Shown here one piece after another: positions 7,448-16,049 of a DNA stretch of 34,276 bases. Position 1 is the first letter of the stretch. The number at the start of each line of letters is the position of its first letter. The DNA is from Acidimicrobiia bacterium (GTDB lineage: Bacteria; Actinomycetota; Acidimicrobiia; Acidimicrobiales; SKKL01). The position numbers and the translations under genes were made by a program. The notes under the pieces were generated by a model, which worked only from the letters and a program-made list of their open reading frames with translations, was not told the DNA's origin and ran no database searches. The stretch is taken from NCBI GenBank assembly GCA_016649895.1, contig JAENWR010000030.1, positions 1 through 34,276 on the forward strand, in the 5' to 3' direction.

Positions 7448-8820
7448 CGCCCGCCGAGGTCGTGGCCTCGCTGCGCACCGCCTTCGACGCTGGCACCACC
7501 CGGCCCGTCCGCTGGCGGCGCGAGCAGCTCATCAACCTCAAGCGGCTCCTCGAGGAACAGGGCGAACGGCTGGCGCGAGCCCTCCACACCGATCTCGGGA
7601 AGTCGGCGATCGAGGCCTACACCACCGAGCTCGGCATCAGCACCAGCGAGGTCGAGCACATCCTGAAGCACCTCGACGAGTGGCTCGAACCTCGCCGGGT
7701 GAAGGTGCCGGTGAGCCAGAAACCGGGACGGGCTGAGGTGGTGCCCGTGCCGCTCGGCGTCGCGCTCATCATCTCGCCATGGAACTACCCGGTGCACCTG
7801 CTGGCGCTCCCGCTGGCCGCGGCCATCGCCGCCGGCAACGCGGTCGTGTGCAAGCCCTCAGAGCTGGCGCCGGCCACGTCGAGCGAGCTCGCCGCGCTCC
7901 TTCCCCAGTACCTCGACACCGATGCCATCGCCGTCATCGAAGGCGGGCCCGAGGTGGCCCAAGCGCTGTTGGCGGAGCGGTTCGACCACATCTTCTTCAC
8001 CGGATCGACGAGCATCGGCCGCAAGGTCATGGCCGCGGCGGCCGAGCACCTCACCCCTGTCACCCTCGAGCTCGGCGGCAAGAGCCCGGCCATCGTCGAC
8101 CGCAGCGCCCACCTGCCGTCGGCGGCACGCCGCATCGCCCTCGGACGCTTCATGAACGCTGGCCAGACCTGCGTCGCCCCCGACTACGTGCTGGTCGACC
8201 AGCCGGTGGAGGACGAGCTCACCGCGCTCATCGCCGACGCCGTGCACGACTTCTACGATGGCGATCCGCGCACCAGTGGCGACTTCGGCCGCATCGTCAA
8301 CGAGCACCACGTCGCCCGACTACAACGGCTGCTCGACGCGGGTGGCTACGAGAGCGTCGTCACCGGCGCCGTGGTCGACGTGGCCGATCTCTACGTGGCG
8401 CCCACCGTGCTCGCCGGGGTCTCCCTCGACTCCGAGGTGATGGCCGACGAGATCTTCGGGCCGATCCTCCCCATCGTCGGCGTCGGCTCGGTCGACGAGG
8501 CCATCGCCATCGTGAACGCGCGCCCCTCGCCCCTCGCCCTCTACCTCTTCGCCGACGACGACCAGGTGGTCGAGCAGGTCATCGAGCGCACCACGTCGGG
8601 CGGGGTGTGCGTGAACCACACGCTGTTCCAGCTCGGCGTGCCCGATCTGCCCTTCGGCGGCGTCGGGCCGAGCGGCATGGGGGCGTACCACGGCAAGGCG
8701 GGGTTCGACGCGTTCAGCCACCACCGCTCGGTGTTCCGCAAGTCGAGCCGCCCCGACCCGTCGATCATCTACCCGCCGTACGGCAAGTGGAAGAAGCGGG
8801 TGATGCGCCGAGCGGTGTGA
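7444..8820 (+). CDS. NAD(P)-dependent aldehyde dehydrogenase, ALDH class 3 type
   Basis: Oxidises aldehydes to carboxylic acids. The protein is 458 aa, as expected for the class 3 group, which is shorter than the ~490-aa classes. VPLGVALIISPWNYPVHL and GNAVVCKPSELAPATS form the cofactor domain, FTGSTSIGRKV follows, then LELGGKSPAIVD with the general base Glu209 and NAGQTCVAPDYVL with nucleophile Cys243; these numbers coincide with those of mammalian ALDH3. LPFGGVGPSGMGAYHGKAGFDAFSH closes the protein. Start GTG 7444 overlaps the pepF TGA; the frame is open further upstream, but that part is pepF in another frame. The physiological substrate cannot be read from the sequence; fatty or aromatic aldehydes are typical of the class. 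Confidence 0.92.
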   Translation: MTPAEVVASLRTAFDAGTTRPVRWRREQLINLKRLLEEQGERLARALHTDLGKSAIEAYTTELGISTSEVEHILKHLDEWLEPRRVKVPVSQKPGRAEVVPVPLGVALIISPWNYPVHLLALPLAAAIAAGNAVVCKPSELAPATSSELAALLPQYLDTDAIAVIEGGPEVAQALLAERFDHIFFTGSTSIGRKVMAAAAEHLTPVTLELGGKSPAIVDRSAHLPSAARRIALGRFMNAGQTCVAPDYVLVDQPVEDELTALIADAVHDFYDGDPRTSGDFGRIVNEHHVARLQRLLDAGGYESVVTGAVVDVADLYVAPTVLAGVSLDSEVMADEIFGPILPIVGVGSVDEAIAIVNARPSPLALYLFADDDQVVEQVIERTTSGGVCVNHTLFQLGVPDLPFGGVGPSGMGAYHGKAGFDAFSHHRSVFRKSSRPDPSIIYPPYGKWKKRVMRRAV

Positions 8821-8884
8821 GCCGGCCGACGCCTGGCCCGACGCCGCGTTCGGCATCAGGGCTGGACGCGCCGGGTACGGCCGG

Positions 8885-8890
8885 TAGCCT
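8885..8890 (+). promoter_or_regulatory. Possible -10 hexamer of cbiM
   Basis: TAGCCT, 38 nt before ATG 8929, followed by a short leader with an AGAAGG Shine-Dalgarno at 8917-8922. The 108-base gap is too short for a cobalamin riboswitch and shows none of its conserved boxes. Confidence 0.3.
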
Positions 8891-8928
8891 CCGCTCCAGG
8901 AGTCGCCCCGCCCGAGAGAAGGCATCAC

Positions 8929-9837
8929 ATGCACCTCCCCGATGGCATCTTGTCCAGACATGCCGAAGCGGTGGCCGCGGTCGCGGCGGTCGGCGGCATC
9001 GGCGTCGCCGCCCGTGTGGCCCGCCACGAGCTCGCCCAAGTACCCGCTGGGCGCATCGCCGCGGTCGGTGCGCTGGTCTTCGCCGCCCAGATGGTGAACG
9101 TGCCGGTCGCATCGGGCACCAGCGGCCACCTCATCGGTGCCGCGCTCGCCGTGGCCCTGCTCGGTCGAGGGCTCGGCATCCTCACCGCCGCGGCGGTGCT
9201 CGTCACCCAGGCCCTGGTGTTCGCCGATGGTGGTGTCAGCTCGCTCGGCGTCAACGTGGTGAACATGGCCATCGTGCCCGGCTTGATCGCCGCCGCCGTC
9301 CTGGGATGGGTCGGCAGCCGGGTGCCCGAGGGCGATCCCGTCGAGGTCGTCTCGACGAGCCGGCTCGCCGCAGCAGCCGGGCTCAGCACCCTGGGCGCCG
9401 CCGCGGCGTTCTCCGCCCAGTACGCCGTTGCCGCTCTCGGTGGCGATGCCGCCAGCACCGTCGTCGCCCAGGTGCTGGCCGTGCACGTGCCGATCGGCAT
9501 CGCCGAGATCGTCCTCACGATCGGGGCCGTCGCCCTCGTGCGCGCCGTCGACGCCCGTCCGCTGCCGGTCGTGGCTGGTGCGCTCGCGGTGTCGTTCGTC
9601 GTCGCTCCGTGGGCCAGCTCGTCGCCCGACGGTCTCGAGCGGGTGGCCATCGATCGTGGCTTCGCCTCGCTCGCCGGCGCCCATCCCCTCGAAGGTTCGC
9701 CCCTCGCCGACTATGCCGTGTCCGGCGTCGATCACTCGGTCCTCACCGTCGGTCTCGCCGGGGTCCTCGGTGTGGCGATGGTGCTCGCCGTCCTGCATGC
9801 AATCGATCACCTCGCCCGGGTGCGCGTCGAGCGCTGA
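8929..9837 (+). CDS. cbiM: CbiM-like cobalt/nickel ECF transporter substrate-binding protein fused to a PDGLE domain
   Basis: A membrane S-component for uptake of Co or Ni ions. It is 302 aa with several hydrophobic helices. The N terminus MHLPDGIL is the family signature: in characterised NikM/CbiM proteins the amino group of Met1, His2 and His67 bind the metal, and His67 is at the same number here (AQMVNVPVASGTSGHLIG). The C-terminal part carries SSSPDGLERVA and a last membrane helix, i.e. the PDGLE/CbiN-like domain on the same chain. The start is certain because MH must be N-terminal. No CbiQ or CbiO gene is adjacent, so the energising module must be encoded elsewhere, or it works alone. 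Which metal it carries is not readable. Confidence 0.9.
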   Translation: MHLPDGILSRHAEAVAAVAAVGGIGVAARVARHELAQVPAGRIAAVGALVFAAQMVNVPVASGTSGHLIGAALAVALLGRGLGILTAAAVLVTQALVFADGGVSSLGVNVVNMAIVPGLIAAAVLGWVGSRVPEGDPVEVVSTSRLAAAAGLSTLGAAAAFSAQYAVAALGGDAASTVVAQVLAVHVPIGIAEIVLTIGAVALVRAVDARPLPVVAGALAVSFVVAPWASSSPDGLERVAIDRGFASLAGAHPLEGSPLADYAVSGVDHSVLTVGLAGVLGVAMVLAVLHAIDHLARVRVER

Positions 9838-9871
9838 GCGCCATCGTTCCTCCGGCCACGGTCCGGGTCCT

Positions 9872-10789
9872 GTGACCTCGTCGGCCGACGCCATCGAGGT
9901 GATGCTCGCCGCCGACGATGTCGACCTGGCGTCGGGCCTGCTGTGGTCGGTCGGCGTCAGCGCCGTGGCCGAGCATCCACTCGCCGAGAGGCGGGTGCTG
10001 CTGCGGACCGACGTTCCGCCGACGGGTGTCGACGGCGTGCGCGCTGCCCTCTCCGGCGTCGACGCCGAGGTCGCCCTGGTGAGCGTCGACGACGGGCTCG
10101 ACGCCTGGCGCGAGTTCGCCGAGGTGGTCCATGCAGGACGCCGCCTTGTGGTTCGACCGTCATGGTTGCCGCTCGGTCGGCTCGCGCCTGATGCGGTCGT
10201 GGTCGAGATCGACCCTGAACGGTCGTGGGGCCACGGCGCCCACCCCACCACCCGCCTGTGCCTCGCCGAGGTGGAGCGGGTGTGCGACGACGCCGAGTCC
10301 TCCAACATCGTCGGCGGGCTCGCCGTGCTCGACGTCGGCTGTGGCAGCGGGGCGCTGTCGATCGCCGCCGCGCTCCTCGGCGCCGAATCGGTGGTGGCCT
10401 GCGACATCGACCCGGCAGCGGTCGCCGCGACCCGTCGGAACGCCGAGCGCAACGGCGTCGCACACCGCATCGAGGTGCACCTCCTCGCTCCGCCTCCGAC
10501 CCTTGGGCGTCGAATCGACGTCGATTCGACGCCCACGGGCAGCGCCGTCGATTCGGGCGATCCCCTTGGCGGCATCGACGTGCGGGCCGACCTGATCGTC
10601 GCCAACATCGGTGCGGCAGCCCTCGTCGACCTGGCGCCGCACCTCCTCCGGCGAATCGCTGTCGACGGGGTGATCGTGGTCAGCGGCCTCCTCGACCCGC
10701 CGCCCGACGATGTGGCGGCCGCCTTCTCGCCTCTGCAGGTGCAGCGCAGCGAATCGCTGGATGGCTGGACCGCGCTCGTCCTGCGCTGA
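9872..10789 (+). CDS. prmA: PrmA-type ribosomal protein L11 methyltransferase
   Basis: A SAM-dependent methyltransferase expected to trimethylate ribosomal protein L11. The protein is 305 aa. The N-terminal half is a weakly conserved recognition domain. The catalytic domain shows WGHGAHPTTRLCL (the GTGxHPTT loop), LDVGCGSGALSIAAALLGA for SAM binding, VACDIDPAAVAATRRNAERNG, and DLIVANIGAAALVDL, where ANI is the family's post-motif. GTG 9872 is the first sensible start after cbiM (34-bp gap, same strand); no clear ribosome binding site. Between NGVAHRIEV and RADLIVANI there is an insertion of about 20 residues that contains an in-frame perfect palindrome (10505-10534). It could also act on another protein, but the HPTT loop favours L11. 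Confidence 0.87.
   Translation: MTSSADAIEVMLAADDVDLASGLLWSVGVSAVAEHPLAERRVLLRTDVPPTGVDGVRAALSGVDAEVALVSVDDGLDAWREFAEVVHAGRRLVVRPSWLPLGRLAPDAVVVEIDPERSWGHGAHPTTRLCLAEVERVCDDAESSNIVGGLAVLDVGCGSGALSIAAALLGAESVVACDIDPAAVAATRRNAERNGVAHRIEVHLLAPPPTLGRRIDVDSTPTGSAVDSGDPLGGIDVRADLIVANIGAAALVDLAPHLLRRIAVDGVIVVSGLLDPPPDDVAAAFSPLQVQRSESLDGWTALVLR
10505..10534. repeat. Perfect 30-bp palindrome inside prmA
   Basis: The left arm gggcgtcgaatcgac is followed directly by its exact reverse complement, with no loop. The symmetry extends to about 10500-10539 with a single mismatched pair (10503/10536). It lies in the coding sequence, in frame, and encodes the inserted residues GRRIDVDSTPTG. It looks like a small palindromic element of the kind that inserts into coding sequences in some bacteria, or a protein-binding site. 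I saw no second copy in this window. Confidence 0.9.
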
Positions 10790-10800
10790 CCGCGCCCCGG

Positions 10801-10847
10801 CGCTCGCTCGCGAGATGCACGTCATCGGTGCACTCCGCGAGCGAACG
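10801..10847. terminator. Bidirectional terminator-like hairpin between prmA and glgA
   Basis: The arms 10801-10820 and 10828-10847 pair over about 16 of 20 positions around a 7-base loop (gtcatcg). It sits in the only gap between the convergent prmA and glgA genes. There is no T-tract, as is usual in GC-rich actinobacteria. Confidence 0.6.
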
Positions 10848-10866
10848 ACACCCCGGCTCCGCCGAA

Positions 10867-12063
10867 TCAGGCCACGAGCGACCGGTAGAGCTCGACGGTT
10901 TGGGCGGCGATGCCGGGCCAGGCGAAGTGTTCGAGCACCCGTTGACGGCCGGCGAACCCCATCCGCTCGGCGGACACAGGGTCGGCCAGCACCTCGTCGA
11001 TGCGGGCGGCAAGGTCGGCGGCGAAGCGGTCAGGATCGGCCGGTGACCCATAGGGGTCGGCCCCCGACTCGAACGGCACGAGCCATCCGGTCTCCCCCGG
11101 CACGACGATCTCGCGGATGCCGCCGACGGCGCTGGCCACGACCGGCGTCTCGCATGCCATCGCCTCGATGTTGATGAGCCCGAACGGCTCGTAGACCGAC
11201 GGGCACACGAACACCGCCGCCCGGCTCATCAGCTGCACGACCGCCGGGCGCGGCACCATGTCGCTGATCCACATCACGCCGGGCCGCACCGCCGACAGCG
11301 CAGCCACCCCGTCGGCCATCTCGGCGCCGATCTCGGGGGTGTCCGGTGCACCGGCGAGCAGCACCACCTGGGCGTCGGAGTCGAGGCGGCGGAGCGCATC
11401 GAGGAGGTGCACCACCCCCTTCTGCCGGGTGATGCGGCCGACGAACAGGATGAACGGCCGGTCGGGGTCGATGCCCAGTGCCGCGATGTGGTCGGAACCC
11501 GGATCGGGCCGATACTCGGCGGCGTCGATGCCGTTGTAGATGACCGAGACCCGAGCGGGATCGATGTCGGGGTACGCAGCGAGGACGTCGTCGCGCATGC
11601 CCGACGACACGGCGATGACGGCGTCGGCCGCCTCGAACGAGGTGCGCTCGCACCACGACGACACCCGGTACCCACCGCCGAGCTGCTCCTCCTTCCACGG
11701 GCGTAGCGGCTCGAGGCTGTGCGCGGTTGCCACGTGCGGCATGCCGTGGAGCAACTTGGCGAGGTGCCCTCCGAGGTTGGCGTACCAGGTGTGGGAGTGG
11801 ACCAGGTCGACGCCCTCGACCCCCGCGGCCATCGCCAGGTCGACCGACATCGTCTGCAGCGCCGCGGCGTGCGGCCGGCCCGACGACAGCTCCGACCAGG
11901 GCTGGTAGGTGGCGGTCACCAGCGGCGACGGACGAGCCGCGCCGAAGGCATGCACGTCGAGGTCGACCAGGCTCCTCAGCTCACGGGCCAGGTACTCGAC
12001 GTGGACGCCGGCCCCGCCGTAGACCTCCGGCGGGAACTCGCGGGTGAGGAGGGCAACGCGCAC
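10867..12063 (-). CDS. glgA: GT4 glycogen synthase / maltose-1-phosphate synthase (GlgA/GlgM type)
   Basis: A glycosyltransferase using ADP-glucose. It is 398 aa with the GT-B fold of GT4: MRVALLTREFPPEVYGGAGVH at the N terminus (residues 1-21), VDLVHSHTWYANLGG, VIAVSSGMRDDVL, VSVIYNGIDAAEYRPDP, ILFVGRITRQKGVVHLLDA and the C-terminal CPSVYEPFGLINIEAMACETP with the EX7E motif. It closely resembles mycobacterial Rv1212c, which makes maltose-1-phosphate from ADP-glucose and glucose-1-phosphate (GlgM). The glgE operon in the window makes that role likely, but synthase activity cannot be excluded. The start GTG 12063 lies 8 bases after the glgC stop, so glgC-glgA is an operon; the open frame extends upstream through glgC and is not coding there. 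Confidence 0.93.
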   Translation of the reverse strand: MRVALLTREFPPEVYGGAGVHVEYLARELRSLVDLDVHAFGAARPSPLVTATYQPWSELSSGRPHAAALQTMSVDLAMAAGVEGVDLVHSHTWYANLGGHLAKLLHGMPHVATAHSLEPLRPWKEEQLGGGYRVSSWCERTSFEAADAVIAVSSGMRDDVLAAYPDIDPARVSVIYNGIDAAEYRPDPGSDHIAALGIDPDRPFILFVGRITRQKGVVHLLDALRRLDSDAQVVLLAGAPDTPEIGAEMADGVAALSAVRPGVMWISDMVPRPAVVQLMSRAAVFVCPSVYEPFGLINIEAMACETPVVASAVGGIREIVVPGETGWLVPFESGADPYGSPADPDRFAADLAARIDEVLADPVSAERMGFAGRQRVLEHFAWPGIAAQTVELYRSLVA

Positions 12064-12071
12064 AGCGGCGC

Positions 12072-13310
12072 TCAGTCCAACGAGACGTGCTGGTGCTTGC
12101 CGATGACGACCACGCCCGCCTCCGACACAGTGAAGCGCCGGGCGTCGGCCTCGGGGTCGACCCCGACCTGTGCGCCGGCCGGGATCACCACGCCTTTGTC
12201 GACGATGGCGCGCCGCACGACAGCGCCGGCGCCCACCTGCACGTCGTGCATGATCACCGAGTCTTCGACGAGCGCCCCTGCGTCGACCATGACGTTGGGC
12301 GAGATCACCGAGCGCCGCACGGTGCCGCCCGAGACGATGGCCCCGGCGCACACGATCGAGTTGATGGCCTGACCGGTTCGCCCCTCTTCGTCGAGGACGA
12401 ACTTGGCCGGAGGCAGCGAGCCCACCGAGGTGAGGATCGGCCACTCGCGGTTGTAGAGGTTGAACACCGGGTGCACGTCGACGAGGTCCATGTGCGACGT
12501 GTGGAAGGCGTCGATGGTGCCGACGTCGCGCCAGTAGCCCTGATCGCGCTCGGTGGAGCCGGGCACCACGTTGTGGGTGAAGTCGTAGGAGTGGGCGAGG
12601 CCTGCGTCGACCAGCATGGGGATGACGCTGCCGCCCACGTCGTGCGCCGAGCTCGAGTCGAGCGCGTCGGTGTTGAGCACGTCGAGGAGCGTGTCGGTGC
12701 GGAACGCGTAGTTGCCCATCGAGCCGAGCACCATCGCCGGATCGTCGGTCAGGCCATCGACCTGCTTGGGCTTCTCGCGGAACTTCTTGATCTCGGTGCC
12801 CTCGCCCATGTCGAGCACGCCGAACTGGTACGCCTCGGCGAGGGGCACCCGGAGGGCGGCGACGGTGACGCCCGCCCCGCTCTCGACGTGCTGGGCCACC
12901 ATCTGGCGAGGATCCATCCGATAGATGTGGTCGGCGCCGAACACGAGGATGTGCTCGGGTCGCTCGTCGTTGATGATGTTCACGTTCTGGAAGATGGCGT
13001 CGGCCGACCCGGAGAACCAGAACGGTCCACGACGCATCTGGGCCGGCACCGTGGTGACGTAGTTGCCGAGCAGGGTCGAGAGCGGCCATGTGCGCGACAC
13101 GTGCACGTCGAGGCTGTGGCTCTTGTACTGGGTGAGCACGACGATCTTGCGGTAGCCGGCGTTCACCAGGTTCGAGAGGGCGAAGTCGATGAGCCGGTAG
13201 TGGCCGCCGTATGGCACCGCTGGCTTGGCACGGTCGGCGGTGAGCGGGGCGAGCCGCTTGCCTTCGCCGCCGGCGAGCACGATGCAGAGGACACGCGAGG
13301 GATCGACCAT
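12072..13310 (-). CDS. glgC: Glucose-1-phosphate adenylyltransferase (ADP-glucose pyrophosphorylase)
   Basis: Makes ADP-glucose from glucose-1-phosphate and ATP, the committed step of glycogen synthesis. The protein is 412 aa. The nucleotidyltransferase domain begins [21 protein letters not shown] (GGxGxRL motif) and continues with [53 protein letters not shown] and [26 protein letters not shown] is the glucose-1-phosphate side, and the last ~120 residues form the left-handed beta-helix ([24 protein letters not shown]). All key regions are intact. It is first in the operon with glgA, divergent from the SRPBCC gene. A TAGGGT hexamer lies 9 nt before the ATG. Enzymes of this family are usually allosterically controlled by glycolytic intermediates. 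Confidence 0.97.
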   Translation of the reverse strand: MVDPSRVLCIVLAGGEGKRLAPLTADRAKPAVPYGGHYRLIDFALSNLVNAGYRKIVVLTQYKSHSLDVHVSRTWPLSTLLGNYVTTVPAQMRRGPFWFSGSADAIFQNVNIINDERPEHILVFGADHIYRMDPRQMVAQHVESGAGVTVAALRVPLAEAYQFGVLDMGEGTEIKKFREKPKQVDGLTDDPAMVLGSMGNYAFRTDTLLDVLNTDALDSSSAHDVGGSVIPMLVDAGLAHSYDFTHNVVPGSTERDQGYWRDVGTIDAFHTSHMDLVDVHPVFNLYNREWPILTSVGSLPPAKFVLDEEGRTGQAINSIVCAGAIVSGGTVRRSVISPNVMVDAGALVEDSVIMHDVQVGAGAVVRRAIVDKGVVIPAGAQVGVDPEADARRFTVSEAGVVVIGKHQHVSLD

Positions 13311-13319
13311 GCGGCGCTC

Positions 13320-13325
13320 ACCCTA
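13320..13325 (-). promoter_or_regulatory. Possible -10 hexamer of glgC-glgA
   Basis: TAGGGT on the minus strand, 9 nt before the glgC ATG. This implies a leaderless or nearly leaderless transcript. Confidence 0.3.
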
Positions 13326-13417
13326 CTGGCCGCTCACGTCGCCGGATCGACCCCGGACCTCAGCAGTTCGTCCCACTCGACGCACCTTCATTCCAGTCCT
13401 GACGGCGGCCAGCCTGG

Positions 13418-13423
13418 CAGACT
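13418..13423 (+). promoter_or_regulatory. Possible -10 hexamer of the SRPBCC gene
   Basis: CAGACT, exactly 7 nt before ATG 13431. It departs from TANNNT at the first base, but the spacing matches the other genes. Confidence 0.25.
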
Positions 13424-13430
13424 GCGCCCC

Positions 13431-13889
13431 ATGGCCGAGAAGATCGAGATCTCACGTGACATCGCTGCATCGCCCGAGGCGCTGTACGCCGCCATCTCCG
13501 ACGTCACCCGCATGGGCGAGTGGTCCGAGGAGTGCCACACCTGCGCCTGGGACGAGGGGGTGGACGGCCCGGCCGTCGGTGCCACCTTCGAGGGCAACAA
13601 CCGCCACGGCGACCACGAGTGGACCACCCAGGCCAAGGTCATCGAAGCCGACCCGGGTCGGGCCTTCGCCTTCGAGTGCTCGATGATGGACTTCCACTAC
13701 GCCACCTGGGGTTACCGCATCGAGCCCACCGCGACCGGCTGTCGGGTCACCGAGTGGAACGACGACCTGCGGCCCGAGTCGGCCATGGAGTTCAGCAAGC
13801 AGATGTCCGGCGTCGACGACCGCACCGCACGCAACCGCCAGACGATGAGCAGCACGCTCGAGCGCCTGGCCGCGGCCCTGGAGGCCTGA
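13431..13889 (+). CDS. SRPBCC (START/Bet v1-like) family protein
   Basis: A 152-aa protein of the polyketide-cyclase/dehydrase-like SRPBCC superfamily, whose members enclose hydrophobic ligands in a helix-grip pocket. The opening IEISRDIAASPEALYAAISD followed by RMGEWSEECHTCAW is the usual first strand and helix; GATFEGNNRHGDHEW, FAFECS and WGYRIEPTATGCRVTEW form the later strands, and the protein ends in a long C-terminal helix. No catalytic residues can be assigned and the ligand is unknown. It is divergent from glgC and 36 bases upstream of glgX. A functional link to glycogen is not indicated. Confidence 0.85.
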   Translation: MAEKIEISRDIAASPEALYAAISDVTRMGEWSEECHTCAWDEGVDGPAVGATFEGNNRHGDHEWTTQAKVIEADPGRAFAFECSMMDFHYATWGYRIEPTATGCRVTEWNDDLRPESAMEFSKQMSGVDDRTARNRQTMSSTLERLAAALEA

Positions 13890-13912
13890 GCCGCCCCCCT
13901 CTCGGCCGCTCC

Positions 13913-13918
13913 TAGACT
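13913..13918 (+). promoter_or_regulatory. -10 hexamer of the glgX operon
   Basis: TAGACT, exactly 7 nt before GTG 13926, in the short gap after the SRPBCC gene. It predicts a leaderless glgX mRNA. Confidence 0.4.
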
Positions 13919-13925
13919 CCGGCCC

Positions 13926-16049
13926 GTGGAGACCTGGCCCGGACGTTCCGCTCCCCTCGGAGCCTTCTACGACGGCGCTGGCACCAACTTCTCGGTGTTC
14001 TCCGAAGCGGCCGACGCCGTCGAGCTGTGCCTGTTCGACGACGACGGCCACGAGACCCGGGTGGAGCTCACCGACGTCACGGCGTTCGCCCACCACGGAT
14101 ACGTGCGCGGGGTGCACCCCGGGCAGCGCTACGGCTACCGGGCGCACGGCCCCTGGGCACCGGCCGAGGGCCACCGCTTCAACCCGGCGAAGCTCCTCAT
14201 CGACCCCTACGCCACCGCGATCGACGGCGAGGTGCGCTGGGACGACGCCGTGTTCGGCCATCGGCTCGGCGGCCCCGACGATGTCATCGACACCCGCGAC
14301 TCGGCCCCGTTCGTGCTCAGGTCGGTCGTCACGTCGCCCTGGTTCGACTGGGGCGACGACCAACGGCCGTCGGTGCCGATGGACGAGACCGTCGTCTACG
14401 AGCTGCACGTCAAGGGGTTCAGCCAGCTCCATCCCGACATCGACCCGCACCTGCGGGGCACCTACATGGCGCTCGCCGAACCGGCCGCCATCGACCACCT
14501 CGTGTCGCTCGGGGTCACCACCGTCGAGCTCATGCCGGTGCACCAGTTCATCCACGACCACCGCCTGTTCACCCGCGGCCTCCGCAACTACTGGGGCTAC
14601 AACTCCATCGGCTTCCTGGCGCCCCACAACGGCTACGCCGCCGGCAGCCAGCGCGGCGACCAGGTGCTCGAGCTCAAGGCGATGGTGAAGGCGCTGCACG
14701 CCGCCGGCATCGAGGTGATCCTCGACGTCGTCTACAACCACACCGCCGAGAGCGACCGCTTCGGCCCCACCCTCTCGATGCGCGGCCTCGACAACGCCGC
14801 CTACTACCGGCTCGACCCCGCCGACCGGGCCCGCTACGTCGACTACACCGGCACCGGCAACACCATGAACATGCAGCACCCCCACGTGTTGCAGCTCATC
14901 ATGGACAGCCTGCGGTACTGGATCACCGAGATGCACGTCGACGGGTTCCGCTTCGACCTCGCTGCCACCCTCGCCCGCGAGCTCCACGACGTCGACCGGC
15001 TCTCCGCGTTCTTCGACATCATCCAACAGGACCCCACCATCAGCCGGGTGAAGCTCATCGCCGAGCCGTGGGACCTGGGCGAGGGCGGCTACCAGGTGGG
15101 CAACTTCCCGCCGCTGTGGTCGGAGTGGAACGGCCGCTACCGCGACACCGCCCGCGACTACTGGCGCGGCCACGAGGCCACCCTCGCCGAGTTCGCGTCG
15201 CGGTTCACCGGCAGCGCCGACCTCTACGAGCGCGACGGCCGTCGACCCCACGCCAGCATCAACTTCGTCACATCCCACGACGGGTTCACCCTCACCGACC
15301 TCGTGTCCTACGAGGAGAAGCGCAACCAGGCCAACGGCGAGGAGAACCGCGACGGCGAGAGCCACAACCGATCGTGGAACGGCGGGGTCGAGGGCCCCAC
15401 CGACGACACCGAGATCAGCGCCATGCGCGACCGCCAACGGCGCAACTTCATGGTCACCCTGATGCTGTCGCAGGGCGTGCCGATGCTGCTCGCCGGCGAC
15501 GAGATGGGACGCACCCAGCGCGGCAACAACAACGCCTACTGCCAGGACGACGAGATCTCGTGGATCGACTGGGGCGGCAAGGACGAGGAGATGCTCGACT
15601 ACACCCGTGCCCTCATCGCCCTGCGGGCTCGCCATCCGGTGTTCCGTCGCGGCGGGCACTTCGCCGGTGTCACCGTGCCCGGCACCGACGCCCCCGACGT
15701 CGCCTGGTTCACCCCGTCGGGGATGCACATGACCGAGCACGACTGGAGCCAGGGCTTCGCCCGCTCGCTCACGGTCTTCCTCAACGGCGAGGGCATCACC
15801 GACCGAGGGCCGCGGGGCGAGCGGATCGTCGACGACAGCTTCTTCGTCCTGTTCAACGCCGACCGGGAGCCAGCCCGCTTCACCCTCCCCCTGGGTCCGT
15901 GGGCACCGAGCTGGGAGGTGCTGTTCGATACCACCGACCCGCTGCCACCCGACGAGCACGACTACAGCGGCCTCACCTTCACCCCCGGCTCGAACATCCA
16001 CCTCGGTGGGCGTTCGATGGCGGTGCTGCGCGAGGCTCGACCCCTGTGA
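13926..16049 (+). CDS. glgX: Glycogen debranching enzyme (isoamylase type, GH13)
   Basis: Hydrolyses alpha-1,6 branch points, mostly of short branches left by phosphorylase. It is 707 aa, with an N-terminal CBM48-like domain (GTNFSVFSEAADAVELCLF) and a GH13 barrel. VYELHVKGFSQLHPDI and VEVILDVVYNHTAE-like sequence precede the catalytic residues Asp344 (GFRFDLAATL), Glu380 (LIAEPWDLGEGGYQVG) and Asp452 (FVTSHDGFTL), with spacing close to that of E. coli GlgX. AGDEMGRTQRGNNNAYCQD is also characteristic. The stop overlaps the GTG of an acyl-CoA ligase by 4 bases. It acts on the glucan built by GlgE/GlgB and works with GlgP and MalQ. Confidence 0.96.
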   Translation: METWPGRSAPLGAFYDGAGTNFSVFSEAADAVELCLFDDDGHETRVELTDVTAFAHHGYVRGVHPGQRYGYRAHGPWAPAEGHRFNPAKLLIDPYATAIDGEVRWDDAVFGHRLGGPDDVIDTRDSAPFVLRSVVTSPWFDWGDDQRPSVPMDETVVYELHVKGFSQLHPDIDPHLRGTYMALAEPAAIDHLVSLGVTTVELMPVHQFIHDHRLFTRGLRNYWGYNSIGFLAPHNGYAAGSQRGDQVLELKAMVKALHAAGIEVILDVVYNHTAESDRFGPTLSMRGLDNAAYYRLDPADRARYVDYTGTGNTMNMQHPHVLQLIMDSLRYWITEMHVDGFRFDLAATLARELHDVDRLSAFFDIIQQDPTISRVKLIAEPWDLGEGGYQVGNFPPLWSEWNGRYRDTARDYWRGHEATLAEFASRFTGSADLYERDGRRPHASINFVTSHDGFTLTDLVSYEEKRNQANGEENRDGESHNRSWNGGVEGPTDDTEISAMRDRQRRNFMVTLMLSQGVPMLLAGDEMGRTQRGNNNAYCQDDEISWIDWGGKDEEMLDYTRALIALRARHPVFRRGGHFAGVTVPGTDAPDVAWFTPSGMHMTEHDWSQGFARSLTVFLNGEGITDRGPRGERIVDDSFFVLFNADREPARFTLPLGPWAPSWEVLFDTTDPLPPDEHDYSGLTFTPGSNIHLGGRSMAVLREARPL

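Noticed and set aside
8821-8928. A cobalamin riboswitch upstream of cbiM
   Set aside because: The gap is only 108 bases and, apart from a short CAGGAGTC-like string, has none of the conserved B12-box structure.
10867-13089. A 740-aa version of glgA extending through glgC
   Set aside because: The upstream part lies over glgC in another frame and is not protein-like; the family N terminus MRVALLTREFPPEVYGG fixes the start at 12063.
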